Below are positions 48,792 to 57,813 of a stretch of DNA of 64,000 nucleotides, piece by piece (the first letter of the stretch is position 1; each line of letters starts with the position of its first letter). The DNA comes from Stenomitos rutilans HA7619-LM2 (GTDB lineage: Bacteria > Cyanobacteriota > Cyanobacteriia > Leptolyngbyales > Leptolyngbyaceae). Under the pieces are notes generated by a model, which saw only the letters and a list, made by a program, of their open reading frames with translations, was not told where the DNA came from and searched no databases. Location: contig JAHHIE010000011.1 of NCBI GenBank assembly GCA_019358945.1, positions 1 through 64,000 of the forward strand, in the 5' to 3' direction. A program made the position numbers and the translations under genes.

Positions 48792-49502
48792 ATGACGACG
48801 ACTTACAGACTGTCACCTGAATTCTTCCGTCAGATGAAGCAAAGAATGCTTCTCACAATGATTCCAACTTTTACGATCGCAATGGTCATTGGCATACTTG
48901 TTGCTGATCGGGGAAAACTGTCAAGCACTTCGCTCTTTCTTATCCCGCTCTTTAGCGTTATTTTGTTTTTTTCTGTTCGCAACACCATAAAGGAACAACA
49001 AAAGCGCTGGTCAAGTTATGGTCTTATCTTACGTGAAGATGCTCTCAGCCGCATTCAGGATGGCTTTCCAGGCGTGATCATTGATCGAAGTGAAATTGCC
49101 AAAATTACTGAGTATACGGGACGAGAATTGTTAATTCAGGGATCAAATAAAAATCTCCAAATTTTTGTACCAGCGACACTAGAGAGTTACACAACATTAA
49201 AAGAACAGCTCGAACAGTGGCATCCGATCGAGATACGACCAAACAACGATCGCCTTAACAGCTTATTAATTCTATTTGCTAGTTTTGGTTCAGTCGCTGC
49301 CTTTGCGATTACAGCGCTATCCCCAAACAAGTACATTGTCATTGGCGTTGGTACAATGTATCTAATACTTTTAGGGCTTGCCATCATCCAGACTCAGAAA
49401 AGCTCTCTGGTTGATAGAAAAACAAAATCTGCAATTTGGTGGGTAATTATACCAATGTTGGCAATTGGGTTGCGTATCGTTGCAGCAATTGCAGGTCTCT
49501 AA
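48792..49502 (+). CDS. Four-helix membrane protein with a central PH-like domain, unknown
   Basis: Two membrane segments near the start (MIPTFTIAMVIGILVA, LFLIPLFSVILFFSV) are followed by a soluble part of about 90 residues (SSYGLILREDALSRIQDGFP, IIDRSEIAKITEYTGRELLI) and two to three further segments. The soluble part resembles the PH-like domain of YcxB-type proteins; this is a tentative comparison. The start chosen gives MTTTYRLSPEFF (236 residues); the track ORF begins 46 codons earlier without clear support. The DNA is AT-richer than its neighbours, possibly acquired. Confidence 0.6.
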   Translation: MTTTYRLSPEFFRQMKQRMLLTMIPTFTIAMVIGILVADRGKLSSTSLFLIPLFSVILFFSVRNTIKEQQKRWSSYGLILREDALSRIQDGFPGVIIDRSEIAKITEYTGRELLIQGSNKNLQIFVPATLESYTTLKEQLEQWHPIEIRPNNDRLNSLLILFASFGSVAAFAITALSPNKYIVIGVGTMYLILLGLAIIQTQKSSLVDRKTKSAIWWVIIPMLAIGLRIVAAIAGL

Positions 49503-49620
49503 AAAGCTGTTTTAGGATTAGTTTGGTCAAACATCCCAATTTACGATTGCAGAGAACAGTGATCAGAGAGCAACTTGAGGTAGTATGCGAGTCATTGTTT
49601 CCTACCGCCTTTAACTGCTT

Positions 49621-50691
49621 GTGAACGATCGTGCGCGTTGGCTGTTGCCTGTTTTGTCTCCCCTTTTGGCGATCGCGGCTGCCTTACTCGTGGGTGCAGG
49701 ACTCATTGCGATCGCGGGGGTCAGTCCCCTCAAAGCCTACTCGGTGCTGTTCACAGAATCCTTGGCTAACTACTACGGCTTCAGCAACACGTTGACTAAA
49801 ACGGCTCCCCTGTTGCTAGCGAGTCTGGGTATTCTGGTTGCTCTTAAAGCGGGACAATTCAACATTGGTGGCGAAGGGCAAATTTATATGGGTGGCTTGG
49901 GCAGCACGATCGTCGGGCTGTACCTGCATGGCCTACCCCTTGTGATCCATGTACCGCTGGCGCTGCTGGGAGGCTTTCTGCTAGGAGGGTTGTGGGGCTT
50001 CATCCCTGGTTACTTGAAAGCGGTACGAGGCGTGAACGAGGTCATCACTACGCTGCTGCTCAACTACATCGCTCAAAACCTGGTGAGCTATCTGGTGAGC
50101 AGTCCCATGAAAGATCCCGAAGCGCCTACCCCTTACAGCAACCTGATTGATCCCTCTGCTCAGTTGCCGATCGTGCTGCCGCAAACGCAGACTCACGCTG
50201 GAATTTTGCTGGGCGTGCTGGCTACCATCGTTCTGTGGATCGTCTTTGCCCGATCGCCCCTTGGCTATCAAATTGAAACGGTGGGGCAAAACCCGCTTGC
50301 CGCTCGCTATGTGGGGATCTCGGTAGAACGCACGATTATGCTGGTGATGGCATTATCGGGTGGCTTAGCAGGTCTGGCAGGCTCCGGCGAAGTCATGGGC
50401 TTGAAATATCGCTTGTTTGAGAACTTTTCACCGGGGTACGGGTTTGATGCGATCGCGATCGCCTTTCTCAGTCGAGGAAACTTAGCGGGCGTGTTGCTCA
50501 CCTCGCTCTTTTTTGGTGCGTTGCGCGGCGGCGCTAACGTCATGCAGCGCAGTGCGGGGGTTCCAGTTACAGTGGTTTATGCCATTCAGGGGCTGACCGT
50601 TCTCTTTATCGCTATCGGACTCGTCCTAGAGCGCAAAGTATCGTCTCGCTCACAGCCGATCGCCTCGCTTGCCGCCGCCGCAAAACCTTAA
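49621..50691 (+). CDS. ABC transporter permease, nucleoside type (NupP/YufP-like)
   Basis: A 356-residue inner-membrane permease of the BPD_transp_2 family, with the conserved FNIGGEGQIYMGGLGSTIVG and RGVNEVITTLLLNYIAQNLV. The partner permease follows 68 bases downstream, giving the heterodimeric membrane domain of nucleoside or simple-sugar importers. The ATPase and the Bmp-type binding lipoprotein are not in the window, so they must be encoded elsewhere. GTG start. The last residues are Ala/Ser-rich. Guanosine or other purine nucleosides are likely substrates. Confidence 0.88.
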   Translation: MNDRARWLLPVLSPLLAIAAALLVGAGLIAIAGVSPLKAYSVLFTESLANYYGFSNTLTKTAPLLLASLGILVALKAGQFNIGGEGQIYMGGLGSTIVGLYLHGLPLVIHVPLALLGGFLLGGLWGFIPGYLKAVRGVNEVITTLLLNYIAQNLVSYLVSSPMKDPEAPTPYSNLIDPSAQLPIVLPQTQTHAGILLGVLATIVLWIVFARSPLGYQIETVGQNPLAARYVGISVERTIMLVMALSGGLAGLAGSGEVMGLKYRLFENFSPGYGFDAIAIAFLSRGNLAGVLLTSLFFGALRGGANVMQRSAGVPVTVVYAIQGLTVLFIAIGLVLERKVSSRSQPIASLAAAAKP

Positions 50692-50759
50692 TCCTGATTT
50701 TCAAGGGCGCGTCAGTGGAAACTTTTCATCCTTTATCCCTTATCCTTTCCTCTGCATCT

Positions 50760-51698
50760 ATGAACGATCTCGCCTTCCTTTCTGACTATCTCTCTGCCAG
50801 TTTACGGCTGTCGATGCCGTTAGCGTTTGCAGCGTTAGGTGGGCTATGGTCTGAGCGATCGGGCGTGTTGAACATTGGGCTGGAGGGCATGCTGCTGACG
50901 GGAGCGTTTGTGGGTGCAGCAGCGACGTTTTACAGCAATCAAAATGTGTGGTTGGGGATCGTGGCAGCGGTGGTGAGTGGTGGACTAGTGGGGTTGCTGC
51001 ATGCGTACCTATCGGTCACTTTGCAAGTGAATCAACTGGTTTCAGGGCTAGCCATTAATCTCTCTGCTGCGGGGCTGACGGCGTTTATGTCGCGGCTTGT
51101 TTTTAACGGTAGTACGACTCAAAAACTGCCTGGACTTCCTGCGATCGCCATTCCAGGGCTAAGCCAAATCCCAGTGTTAGGGCCATTGTTGTTTAATCAA
51201 GATCCGCTGGTGTATTTCTTGCTACTCCTACTGCCGTTGAGTACTTATATTCTCTTTCATACCAGTCTTGGCTTAACCCTGAGAGCCGTTGGAGAATATC
51301 CCCGTGCCGCCGATACAGCGGGTATTCGGGTGGGATTGGTGCGCTACGTCAGCGTCATGTTGAGTGGCTGCTTAGCCGGGTTGGGAGGGGCGTATCTGGT
51401 GCTGGTGCATGTGAAGTTCTTCACGGAAGATATTAGCGCTGGGAAGGGCTTTATTGCGCTGGCCGCATTGATTTTCGGGCGTTGGCATCCCGTAAGCACA
51501 GTGCTGGCCTGTTTGCTGTTTGGCGCAACCGAAGCATTGCAGCTTCGCATTCAAGCGTTTAATCTCAATATTCCTTATCAGTTTTTGGTGATGTTGCCCT
51601 ACGCGATCGCGCTACTGGCGATGATTGGTCTGGCAGGTAAAGCAACGCCTCCAGCAGCATTAGGCACTCCTTATAGCCAAGAAAGCGTCGGTGAATAA
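50760..51698 (+). CDS. ABC transporter permease, nucleoside type (NupQ/YufQ-like)
   Basis: This second permease has PLAFAALGGLWSERSGVLNI followed by GLEGMLLTGAF, the EAA-like region of this family, and AAGKGF-type (SAGKGFIALAALIFGRWHP) near the C-terminus. Length is 312 residues from the ATG chosen here. The track ORF starts at a GTG 15 codons earlier and reads a TTTATCC-type repeat as ETFHPLSLILSSAS, so that part is unlikely to be coding. It forms the transporter's membrane domain with the preceding gene. Confidence 0.88.
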   Translation: MNDLAFLSDYLSASLRLSMPLAFAALGGLWSERSGVLNIGLEGMLLTGAFVGAAATFYSNQNVWLGIVAAVVSGGLVGLLHAYLSVTLQVNQLVSGLAINLSAAGLTAFMSRLVFNGSTTQKLPGLPAIAIPGLSQIPVLGPLLFNQDPLVYFLLLLLPLSTYILFHTSLGLTLRAVGEYPRAADTAGIRVGLVRYVSVMLSGCLAGLGGAYLVLVHVKFFTEDISAGKGFIALAALIFGRWHPVSTVLACLLFGATEALQLRIQAFNLNIPYQFLVMLPYAIALLAMIGLAGKATPPAALGTPYSQESVGE

Positions 51699-52293
51699 AC
51701 CGCTATCAATCTCATCTTGCAACCACAAAAGGTTAATATATCTTAAAATAATCTGAACGTAAAAATTTCCGCTTTGTCAAGATGAGATGAGAATGCAAGC
51801 TATTAGTGAATCAGCGGTTTCCGGGAACGGTTCACCTTATTTTAGCTTCTCTCTCCTTATGCCTTGGGTCTCATGCATTAAGTCATGATTCGAGGCTGGA
51901 TTTTTTCGTTCATCTGATACGTTAGGCAAGCTTTTTGTCAACCGTGGCGATCAAAACAGAACCGATTTTGCAGGTAGAATCCCGTTTTCGCTTGGGGTCA
52001 AACGCTGCGGCTAAGACGACTTCTTTAGCGCTCTTTACCCTATTTTGAGGTTGATTGAAGCCAGGTATATGGCCGTCTCATCGTCAGTTTGTTGAGGCTG
52101 AAATAGTCAAGGCATTCCCTTACACCAGCAAATATTACCGTTTGCTAACTTGCAGGAGGAGGGCAATTTTTAGGTTGTGTAGTATAAGGGTCTAGATACC
52201 TTAAGCAGGGTGCAGTCTCCTTCTTAGTAAAAATTAAGTTTTTTGCTATATATTTAGAGCGAACTCGGTGTGGTGGTTAAGAGGAGCGAAGGA
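51699..52293. other. 595-base intergenic region before the squalene/phytoene synthase gene
   Basis: No gene is seen. CTCATCTTG at 51711 and CAAGATGAG at 51778 form an inverted pair 58 bases apart, which could end transcription from the permease genes. The AT-rich 3' part (TTTTTTGCTATATATTTAG near 52240) is a plausible promoter for the next gene. Confidence 0.4.
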
Positions 52294-53115
52294 ATGGAAT
52301 TACGTAAGACTGCTCTAGAAATTTTGGCAGAAACAAGCCGTACTTTTTACATCCCGATCAGTCGGCTGCCTTCGGGTTTACAAGAAGCCGTTGCTTCAGC
52401 GTATCTTTGTATGCGTGCGATCGACGAGATCGAAGACCACCCTGATCTAGATAATGCGCTGAAAGCAAAGCTGCTACAGATGATTAGCTTGGCCTTGCAG
52501 GCCGCAGATGGTGCTCTCGATGAGAGCCGCTTAGAGGCGCTTCTGATGAATCATACGACCTTGCTACCAGAGGTAACTACCCGTATTGGGGAATGGGCAA
52601 CGTTTGCACCGATTGCGATCGCGCCACGCGTGTGGGATGCGACTGCTGCGATGGCAGACCGCATGGCGTACTGGGCAGAGCACAATTGGACTATTAAAAC
52701 AGAGGCTGATCTCGATCGCTACACCTTCTGCGCAGCAGGTGCCGTTGGCTTGTTGCTCTCTGACCTGTGGGGTTGGTATGACGGCACGCAAACAAACCGT
52801 GCTCATGCCGTAGGGTTTGGACGCGGCTTGCAGGCGGTCAATATTCTGCGCAATCAGTCGGATGACTTGGTGCGGGGGGTTGGGTTCTTCCCTGAGAACT
52901 GGCACCAGGATGAAATGTACGCCTATGCACGGCGCAATCTCGCCCTGGCAGATGCTTATACGGCTGCCCTGCCTCCTGGCCCTGCGCTAGATTTCTGCCG
53001 CCTGCCGTTAGGGTTTGCCCATGCCACCCTGGATGCGCTAGCACAAGGTGAAGCCAAGTTGAGCCGTACGAAGGTACTGGCACTGGTAGAGCAGTTAACA
53101 GGTAGCAGCAAGTAA
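52294..53115 (+). CDS. Squalene/phytoene synthase family protein
   Basis: Members join two prenyl diphosphates head to head. The first Asp-rich motif is MRAIDEIEDHPDL and the second is VNILRNQSDDLVRGVGFFPE; the latter resembles squalene synthases more than typical CrtB phytoene synthases. AGGAG lies seven bases before this ATG, so I prefer MELRKTALEILAETS (273 residues) over the GTG of the track. Squalene synthase would feed hopanoid synthesis. No hopanoid or carotenoid genes are adjacent, so the product is not certain. Confidence 0.8.
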   Translation: MELRKTALEILAETSRTFYIPISRLPSGLQEAVASAYLCMRAIDEIEDHPDLDNALKAKLLQMISLALQAADGALDESRLEALLMNHTTLLPEVTTRIGEWATFAPIAIAPRVWDATAAMADRMAYWAEHNWTIKTEADLDRYTFCAAGAVGLLLSDLWGWYDGTQTNRAHAVGFGRGLQAVNILRNQSDDLVRGVGFFPENWHQDEMYAYARRNLALADAYTAALPPGPALDFCRLPLGFAHATLDALAQGEAKLSRTKVLALVEQLTGSSK

Positions 53116-53281
53116 AGCTGGAGAGATGAAGACGATCGCGGGTTGATAGCGATAGTGTTGCTGCAAAACTAGCCACTGCCAGACAGTTGCTGTCGGTCTG
53201 GAATCGCTAGGGCACGTCATCAATTAAGCTCAGAAACCTTGAAGCATCGGCCGTACCGCGCCCGTCCTCACAAACGAGGCT

Positions 53282-53297
53282 AGGGGCTGGAGCCCCT
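53282..53297. repeat. Short perfect hairpin in a convergent gap
   Basis: AGGGGCTGGAGCCCCT is a seven-pair inverted repeat with a two-base centre. It lies between the 3' ends of the squalene/phytoene synthase gene and the dehydrogenase gene, and could act as a weak bidirectional stop or be a repeat fragment. Confidence 0.45.
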
Positions 53298-53361
53298 GCT
53301 GCGAGCCATATGTATGAGTCATTGATGACAGCCGCTAGAGCCATGTCGAAGCCGCGATCGT

Positions 53362-54240
53362 TCAGCTCATCCCTGAAAGTAGCTCGTACAAAGTGGCGAT
53401 CGCAGCGTTGTCCAATTCTCCCTGATCTTGAGCCAGTAGCGCGTCCATCATGCTAGTCACCTGGGCAGAACCAAACAATGGTATGCCCAACTCTCGCCCT
53501 GACTGCAACACAATATTCATATCTTTGCGGTGGAGCTTGAGCTTGAAGCCTGGTTGGAAGTTTCCGTCCAGAATGCGTTTGCCGTGAACATCCAAAACAC
53601 GGCTCTGAGCAAAGCCACCCATGAGAGCCTCACGGACTCTGGCGACATCCACGCCTGATTTTTTTGCCAAGGTAAGTGCCTCAGCAACCGCCTGTACAGT
53701 GAGCGCGACAACAATTTGGTTACAGGCCTTGGTCACCTGCCCGGCTCCCGCTTCGCCGATGTAAACGATATTTTTGCCCATTGCCTGCAAGATGGGGAGC
53801 GATCGCTGAAACACCGCTTCATCGCCGCCCGCCATAATCGACAAGGTGCCTTGCTGTGCCCCAATATCACCACCTGAAACCGGAGCATCCAGTGCATCCA
53901 CTCCCTTCTCCTTGAGTTCGGTGTAGACTTTGCGAGCCGTAGTAGGGGCGATCGTGGACATATCGATAAACGTCATCCCTGGTTTTGCGCCCTCAATAAT
54001 GCCCTTGCTGCCCAGCGCGATCGCCTCTACATCCGGTGAGTCAGACACACAGCTAATTACAACATCTGTTTGTTGGGCGATCGCTTGCGGTGACTCAGCC
54101 AGCATCGCTCCATCCACTGCCAATTCATCCATCGCTGCCCGACTGCGGTTGTAAACAACTAGCGGATACCCAGCTTTGAGCAAGTTCCGCGCCATTGGCT
54201 TGCCCATGATGCCGAGACCGATAAAACCGATGCGTTCCAT
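53362..54240 (-). CDS. 3-hydroxyisobutyrate dehydrogenase family reductase (GarR/LtnD-like)
   Basis: An NAD(P)-dependent beta-hydroxyacid dehydrogenase of 292 residues. The Rossmann motif is IGFIGLGIMGKPMARNLLKA, the substrate motif DAPVSGGDIGAQQGTLSIM and the catalytic Lys is in GAGQVTKACNQ. It starts at MERIGFIGLG; the track adds 16 codons. Family members reduce tartronate semialdehyde or oxidise threonate, glycerate or 3-hydroxyisobutyrate. A four-carbon acid sugar kinase gene lies upstream on the same strand, which favours a sugar-acid role over valine breakdown. Confidence 0.88.
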   Translation of the reverse strand: MERIGFIGLGIMGKPMARNLLKAGYPLVVYNRSRAAMDELAVDGAMLAESPQAIAQQTDVVISCVSDSPDVEAIALGSKGIIEGAKPGMTFIDMSTIAPTTARKVYTELKEKGVDALDAPVSGGDIGAQQGTLSIMAGGDEAVFQRSLPILQAMGKNIVYIGEAGAGQVTKACNQIVVALTVQAVAEALTLAKKSGVDVARVREALMGGFAQSRVLDVHGKRILDGNFQPGFKLKLHRKDMNIVLQSGRELGIPLFGSAQVTSMMDALLAQDQGELDNAAIATLYELLSGMS

Positions 54241-54284
54241 AGTTGTGAAGGGGGAGTAGGGAGTTGCGCTTCTAGCCGTACCCA

Positions 54285-55520
54285 TCAATTTTTGCAGATA
54301 TACTCACGAATATACTGAGCTGTCGTTTCCGCGTGTTCCTGTGCTGCCGCTTTTCTGACGTGGGTAGGTTTCCAATGGTATTCGTGACTGGAGAATTGCT
54401 TCACTAAAAGCGGCTTGCCTGAAGACAACAGCAACCTTAGCTGGTAATTGACTTCGTAGTACATGTAAACATCGTCATCATCTTTTTCGATCGGATCTCC
54501 AACAGGTAGCGTTTGCACCTCGACAACATCCTTCAGCTTATAGGTATCGACCGTGTTACTACCCTGATGCGAAAGCGATCGGGTTGACCAATCAAAACTC
54601 CAGACGCTCACTGGCTCTAGCCGAGTGTGGAAAAACCGTATGTTCACATTCATTGGTTGGTTCTTAGCGGTTTGCTGTTGCACCCAGTGGTGCCAGAAGT
54701 CAATGGTAAGTTGCCAGGAACGGTGAGTGTAATGGCTCGCTTGATCAGCGAGGGGCTGTACTTGCTGCCACTTTAAACCGAGTAAGGATGTCCGCTGTCC
54801 CTGAAAAGAGGCACCAACTAGGCAAAACACTTCACCCGATCGCAACTCCATCAAAAACCGTGCTTTAGCCCACTGGTCTAAATCGACAATCAACCGTTGA
54901 ATGTGTGAGAAGGGGTATTGCTCCTGGTGCCGCCGTAGAAGGCTGCCATACCGATAGATCAGTTGATGTTGAGTTGAGTCAAACTGATACGATTCAAACG
55001 CTCTGGTCTTGATGCTAAATAAGCTCACAGACAGCGATCGCAACCCCAACAGGAAAAAAAGCGCTCCCGGTGCAAGTCCCCACCATTGCAGCCAATCCAC
55101 CTGGGCAACACTTAAATGAGTGGCGGCTGGGTCTTTGAGAAAGGTCTGGATGCGATCGACGGTTTCTCTCGTGTTGTCCCATCCAGACGTTTGGTAGGGT
55201 CTTAATGGCACCTCACCCTCGCTGGTAAGCAAAACAATCTTATAGAACATGCCCTCAGCTACAGAGGTATCTAGGCGCACGCCTTGCAAGTTGTGGATGG
55301 GTTTGTTTCGCCACATCGCCAGGCCGAGCCAGCCGGGAGTGTTAAATTGGCACGTTACCTGAGTTAGCTCTATTTTTTGGCAGTCCAGCTTCGCAGGACC
55401 ACTCCAGAGCAGCAATCCCGCCCCCAAAAGAGTGTTAAAAACCGCACTGGCAAGACTACGAAAGGAGAATGAGCGACGATGGAGAATCAGCGGTTGTGGC
55501 GTTTGTTCAGCAATCGACAT
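54285..55520 (-). CDS. Membrane protein with two helices and a large soluble domain, unknown
   Basis: A 411-residue protein with one hydrophobic segment near the N-terminus (SLASAVFNTLLGAGLLLWSG) and another at about residues 148-165 (WWGLAPGALFFLLGLRSLSV). The 100 residues between them hold two Cys (KLDCQKIELTQVTC) and are likely outside the cytosol. The C-terminal 240 residues look beta-rich (FESYQFDSTQHQLIYRYGSL). It sits between the dehydrogenase and kinase genes on the same strand, so it may be co-transcribed with them. No family was recognised. Confidence 0.65.
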   Translation of the reverse strand: MSIAEQTPQPLILHRRSFSFRSLASAVFNTLLGAGLLLWSGPAKLDCQKIELTQVTCQFNTPGWLGLAMWRNKPIHNLQGVRLDTSVAEGMFYKIVLLTSEGEVPLRPYQTSGWDNTRETVDRIQTFLKDPAATHLSVAQVDWLQWWGLAPGALFFLLGLRSLSVSLFSIKTRAFESYQFDSTQHQLIYRYGSLLRRHQEQYPFSHIQRLIVDLDQWAKARFLMELRSGEVFCLVGASFQGQRTSLLGLKWQQVQPLADQASHYTHRSWQLTIDFWHHWVQQQTAKNQPMNVNIRFFHTRLEPVSVWSFDWSTRSLSHQGSNTVDTYKLKDVVEVQTLPVGDPIEKDDDDVYMYYEVNYQLRLLLSSGKPLLVKQFSSHEYHWKPTHVRKAAAQEHAETTAQYIREYICKN

Positions 55521-55592
55521 ACTGATAAGAATGGGTTAAAGCGATGAACACTGTATTCATCCTAAGCATGCCCAGTTTGGAATTTGCCGTCC

Positions 55593-56939
55593 CTAACTCT
55601 TCTGCTGGCTCAAGCGTTGATAGACCGTTGCTAGAGCACTCGCATCGCCGACATTGCCAGGAAATAGCACAACAGGCAGATCGGGAAACTGGGGATGATT
55701 GGATGGGGTACGCACCATTGAAACGCCTGCTAGCACTTGACCCAACAACCGAGCGGTTCTGAGCGCCAAGCCATTGCTGAGGGTATCGTTGGAGGTGATG
55801 CCACCTTTGCTAATGAGAAAGCCGATGTCATCGGGCAAGTGGCGAATGATGTCCATGAGCAGGGCCGAGACGGCTTCACCAAAGTTCAGTCGGGTCTGCG
55901 TATCGTCGAAGGTAAGTTCTTGACGGCTCGTATACACAACAGGGGTTTTGCCTCCAGTGTGAGCAGCGTTGACCGCTTGAACGGCTTCGGCAAGGAGGGA
56001 CGATCGCTCATTCTCCCCTTTCTCTAGCAACCGTGCCACCGCTAGCTCAACGCCAACGATCCCCGGTTGCGCCAGCAGGTGTTCTAGCTGCTCGGTGGTT
56101 TTCTTCACGTGAGATCCCACAATGACACCACCGGGCTTCCCGTTACGGACATAGTTTGCCATCGCTTCAGGCGCGATCGGCTGGGGTGGCAACGCTGCTA
56201 GCGCGGTCAGCAAACTTGCCGCACTGCGAAAGAGAAACCGTTTGCCTTGGGACGCGGCTGCCAAAACATCTACTGCGAAACGATCGAGATCACCTTGCGT
56301 CACCGCATCCACTACACCACACTGATTGTCATGCAGTTGCAGAAGGCGATCGAGGACACCCGCCTGAATGTCTTGCACCAGAAAGCGTTCTACCCGATCG
56401 GCCAGAATCTTACCGTCTGTTTTCTCTTCAACATAGGCAGGTAAGTAACTATGGTGATAGCCAAACACCGAATCGCGTGCAAACTCGGTTTCGTGTACGG
56501 GCGTATCCACACCGTTAACCTTTAGGTAATGGATGCTATCTCGCGTTGTGCGTCCCCCTTCAAAAAAGGCAGGCGTGAGAAAGTGAGCATCAAAAGGGCC
56601 AAGCTCCTCTGCAATGACATCGGTTTCGATCGGGTAATGTCCGCGCAGGGTAGAATCCGATCGACTCACCACCAAAAAATCGTGAATCTGTTCGAGGGCG
56701 ATCGCCTCTTTCAGGTGATGGCACACCTCCCGCGTGACCGCTGCTGCTTTATCTGGGGTTAAGGCCCGTGTATTCGTCAGCACGAAAAAGATCGGCGCGT
56801 CGTCTGTCAGCCCCAGCCGCAACGTTTCCACATCCCACTGCATCAACAACAGACAACTGTGTACCGTCTGCGACCCCGTTGGATCGTCGTCCAGAACAAT
56901 AATTTTGGGTTTTGTAGTCATGGGTAGCAGATGTTGCAT
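55593..56939 (-). CDS. Four-carbon acid sugar kinase family protein (DUF1537/OtnK-like)
   Basis: The N-terminal domain has IIVLDDDPTGSQTVHSCLLL and DFLVVSRSDSTLRGHYPIET, and the C-terminal nucleotide-binding domain has FLISKGGITSNDTLSNGLAL and VVLFPGNVGDASALATVY, matching kinases of threonate, erythronate and related acids. I set the start at MQHLLPMTTKPK (448 residues); MTTKPK at 56921 is equally possible, and the longer track start is unlikely. With the LtnD/GarR-like dehydrogenase it could form a sugar-acid degradation route. The aldolase step is not seen here. Confidence 0.85.
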   Translation of the reverse strand: MQHLLPMTTKPKIIVLDDDPTGSQTVHSCLLLMQWDVETLRLGLTDDAPIFFVLTNTRALTPDKAAAVTREVCHHLKEAIALEQIHDFLVVSRSDSTLRGHYPIETDVIAEELGPFDAHFLTPAFFEGGRTTRDSIHYLKVNGVDTPVHETEFARDSVFGYHHSYLPAYVEEKTDGKILADRVERFLVQDIQAGVLDRLLQLHDNQCGVVDAVTQGDLDRFAVDVLAAASQGKRFLFRSAASLLTALAALPPQPIAPEAMANYVRNGKPGGVIVGSHVKKTTEQLEHLLAQPGIVGVELAVARLLEKGENERSSLLAEAVQAVNAAHTGGKTPVVYTSRQELTFDDTQTRLNFGEAVSALLMDIIRHLPDDIGFLISKGGITSNDTLSNGLALRTARLLGQVLAGVSMVRTPSNHPQFPDLPVVLFPGNVGDASALATVYQRLSQQKS

Positions 56940-57111
56940 TAGCTCATTATCACGCGAGATGAGGATAGAGGGATAGGGTATGGGATCAGGGCTAGGAGAT
57001 TTTGCACAGTTTGAACTGTTGCATAGAAAGATCATTAAGTAAGGGTGATAATCAAAAAAATTGGTGCATCAAGCGTTACCGCATTGGGGTGAGAATTTAC
57101 CATACAAAGAT

Positions 57112-57500
57112 ATGAAGTTTACTTGAGACGAAAACAGAGCAAACAGCAATCTGTCCAAGCACGGTATTCAGTTTGAGGAAGCGAAGACAATTTTTGATCA
57201 TCCGCTTTACGTTGACTTCTACGACCCCGACCACTCTGAGAAAGAAGAGCGTTATCTTAGAATGGATAGGACTTACGCAGTCGCCCCCTAAATCCCCCAA
57301 TTCTGGGGGACTTTGAGTGCTTGCTCCCCCAAATTTGGGGGTTGGGGGGCTAGTTTTAGAGAATTTGCGTAAGTCCTGTTGGAGAGTCTAATCGAGGACG
57401 GTTGTTGCTTGTTTCGTATACGGGGAGAGGAAAATCCATTCGTCTCATTAGTGCTAGAGAAGTCACCCGATCTGAGCGAGAAGCCTATGCAGAAGGATAA
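57112..57500 (+). pseudogene. brnT: brnT toxin gene, inactivated by a nonsense codon and a MITE
   Basis: ATG AAG TTT ACT TGA opens a reading frame that matches BrnT toxins (ribonucleases of the RelE fold). The TGA is at codon 5, where the family start MKFTWDENK has Trp (TGG). Past it the frame reads ENRANSNLSKHGIQFEEAKT and continues to EERYLRM, is broken by a family B element at 57267-57378, then resumes with GESNRGRLLLVSYTGRGKSI and EVTRSEREAYAEG to TAA. Removing the 108-base element and one dinucleotide leaves 279 bases, exactly 93 codons. So the toxin is dead twice over, while the antitoxin remains. Confidence 0.88.
57267..57378. mobile_element. MITE-like element, family B, copy 3, inside brnT
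   Basis: Element 57269-57376 with ends GGACTTACGCA and TGCGTAAGTCC, TA on the left and TG on the right (a probable decayed TA). The core holds AAATCCCCCAATTCTGGGGG and CTCCCCCAAATTTGGGGGTT. It interrupts brnT after codon 52. Confidence 0.9.
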
Positions 57501-57753
57501 TCCAGAACTGGAAGACGAACTTCGTCCAGAATACGACCTGAAAGGCTTAAGCGTCAGAAAGTTAGGCACTGGACGAAAAAGCTTTGGTAGGATGGTCATT
57601 CGCTTGGAGCCTGATGTGGCAGAAATGCTTCCAAGCGCCGCTGCCGTCAATGAAGCATTACGATTTTTGATTAGAGTGACACAAGAGCGCCAATCTTCTG
57701 CTTCTAAACCGCTCCCCAACAAGCCTGTGAAGGTGGACCAGAGACTATCTTGA
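57487..57753 (+). CDS. brnA: BrnA-type antitoxin of the broken brnT
   Basis: The gene starts at the ATG inside the end of brnT (14-base overlap), the usual arrangement of brnTA. The product has 88 residues: MQKDNPELEDELRPEYDLKG, then a ribbon-helix-helix-like part, GRMVIRLEPDVAEMLPSAAA followed by VNEALRFLIRVTQE. The ORF-track start at 57379 is a TTG whose first 36 codons read brnT in a wrong frame. With its toxin destroyed, the protein may only act as a DNA-binding regulator, or it may neutralise a BrnT elsewhere. Confidence 0.8.
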   Translation: MQKDNPELEDELRPEYDLKGLSVRKLGTGRKSFGRMVIRLEPDVAEMLPSAAAVNEALRFLIRVTQERQSSASKPLPNKPVKVDQRLS

Positions 57754-57813
57754 TGGGTGGATAGTCATTTCTATAACAGCCATTTCAGGTAAGTGTTTGC
57801 GTTAGGAAAGCAG

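Noticed and set aside
57379-57486. N-terminal part of the track ORF before brnA
   Set aside because: It starts at a TTG and reads the end of brnT in the wrong frame; the conserved antitoxin begins at the ATG at 57487.
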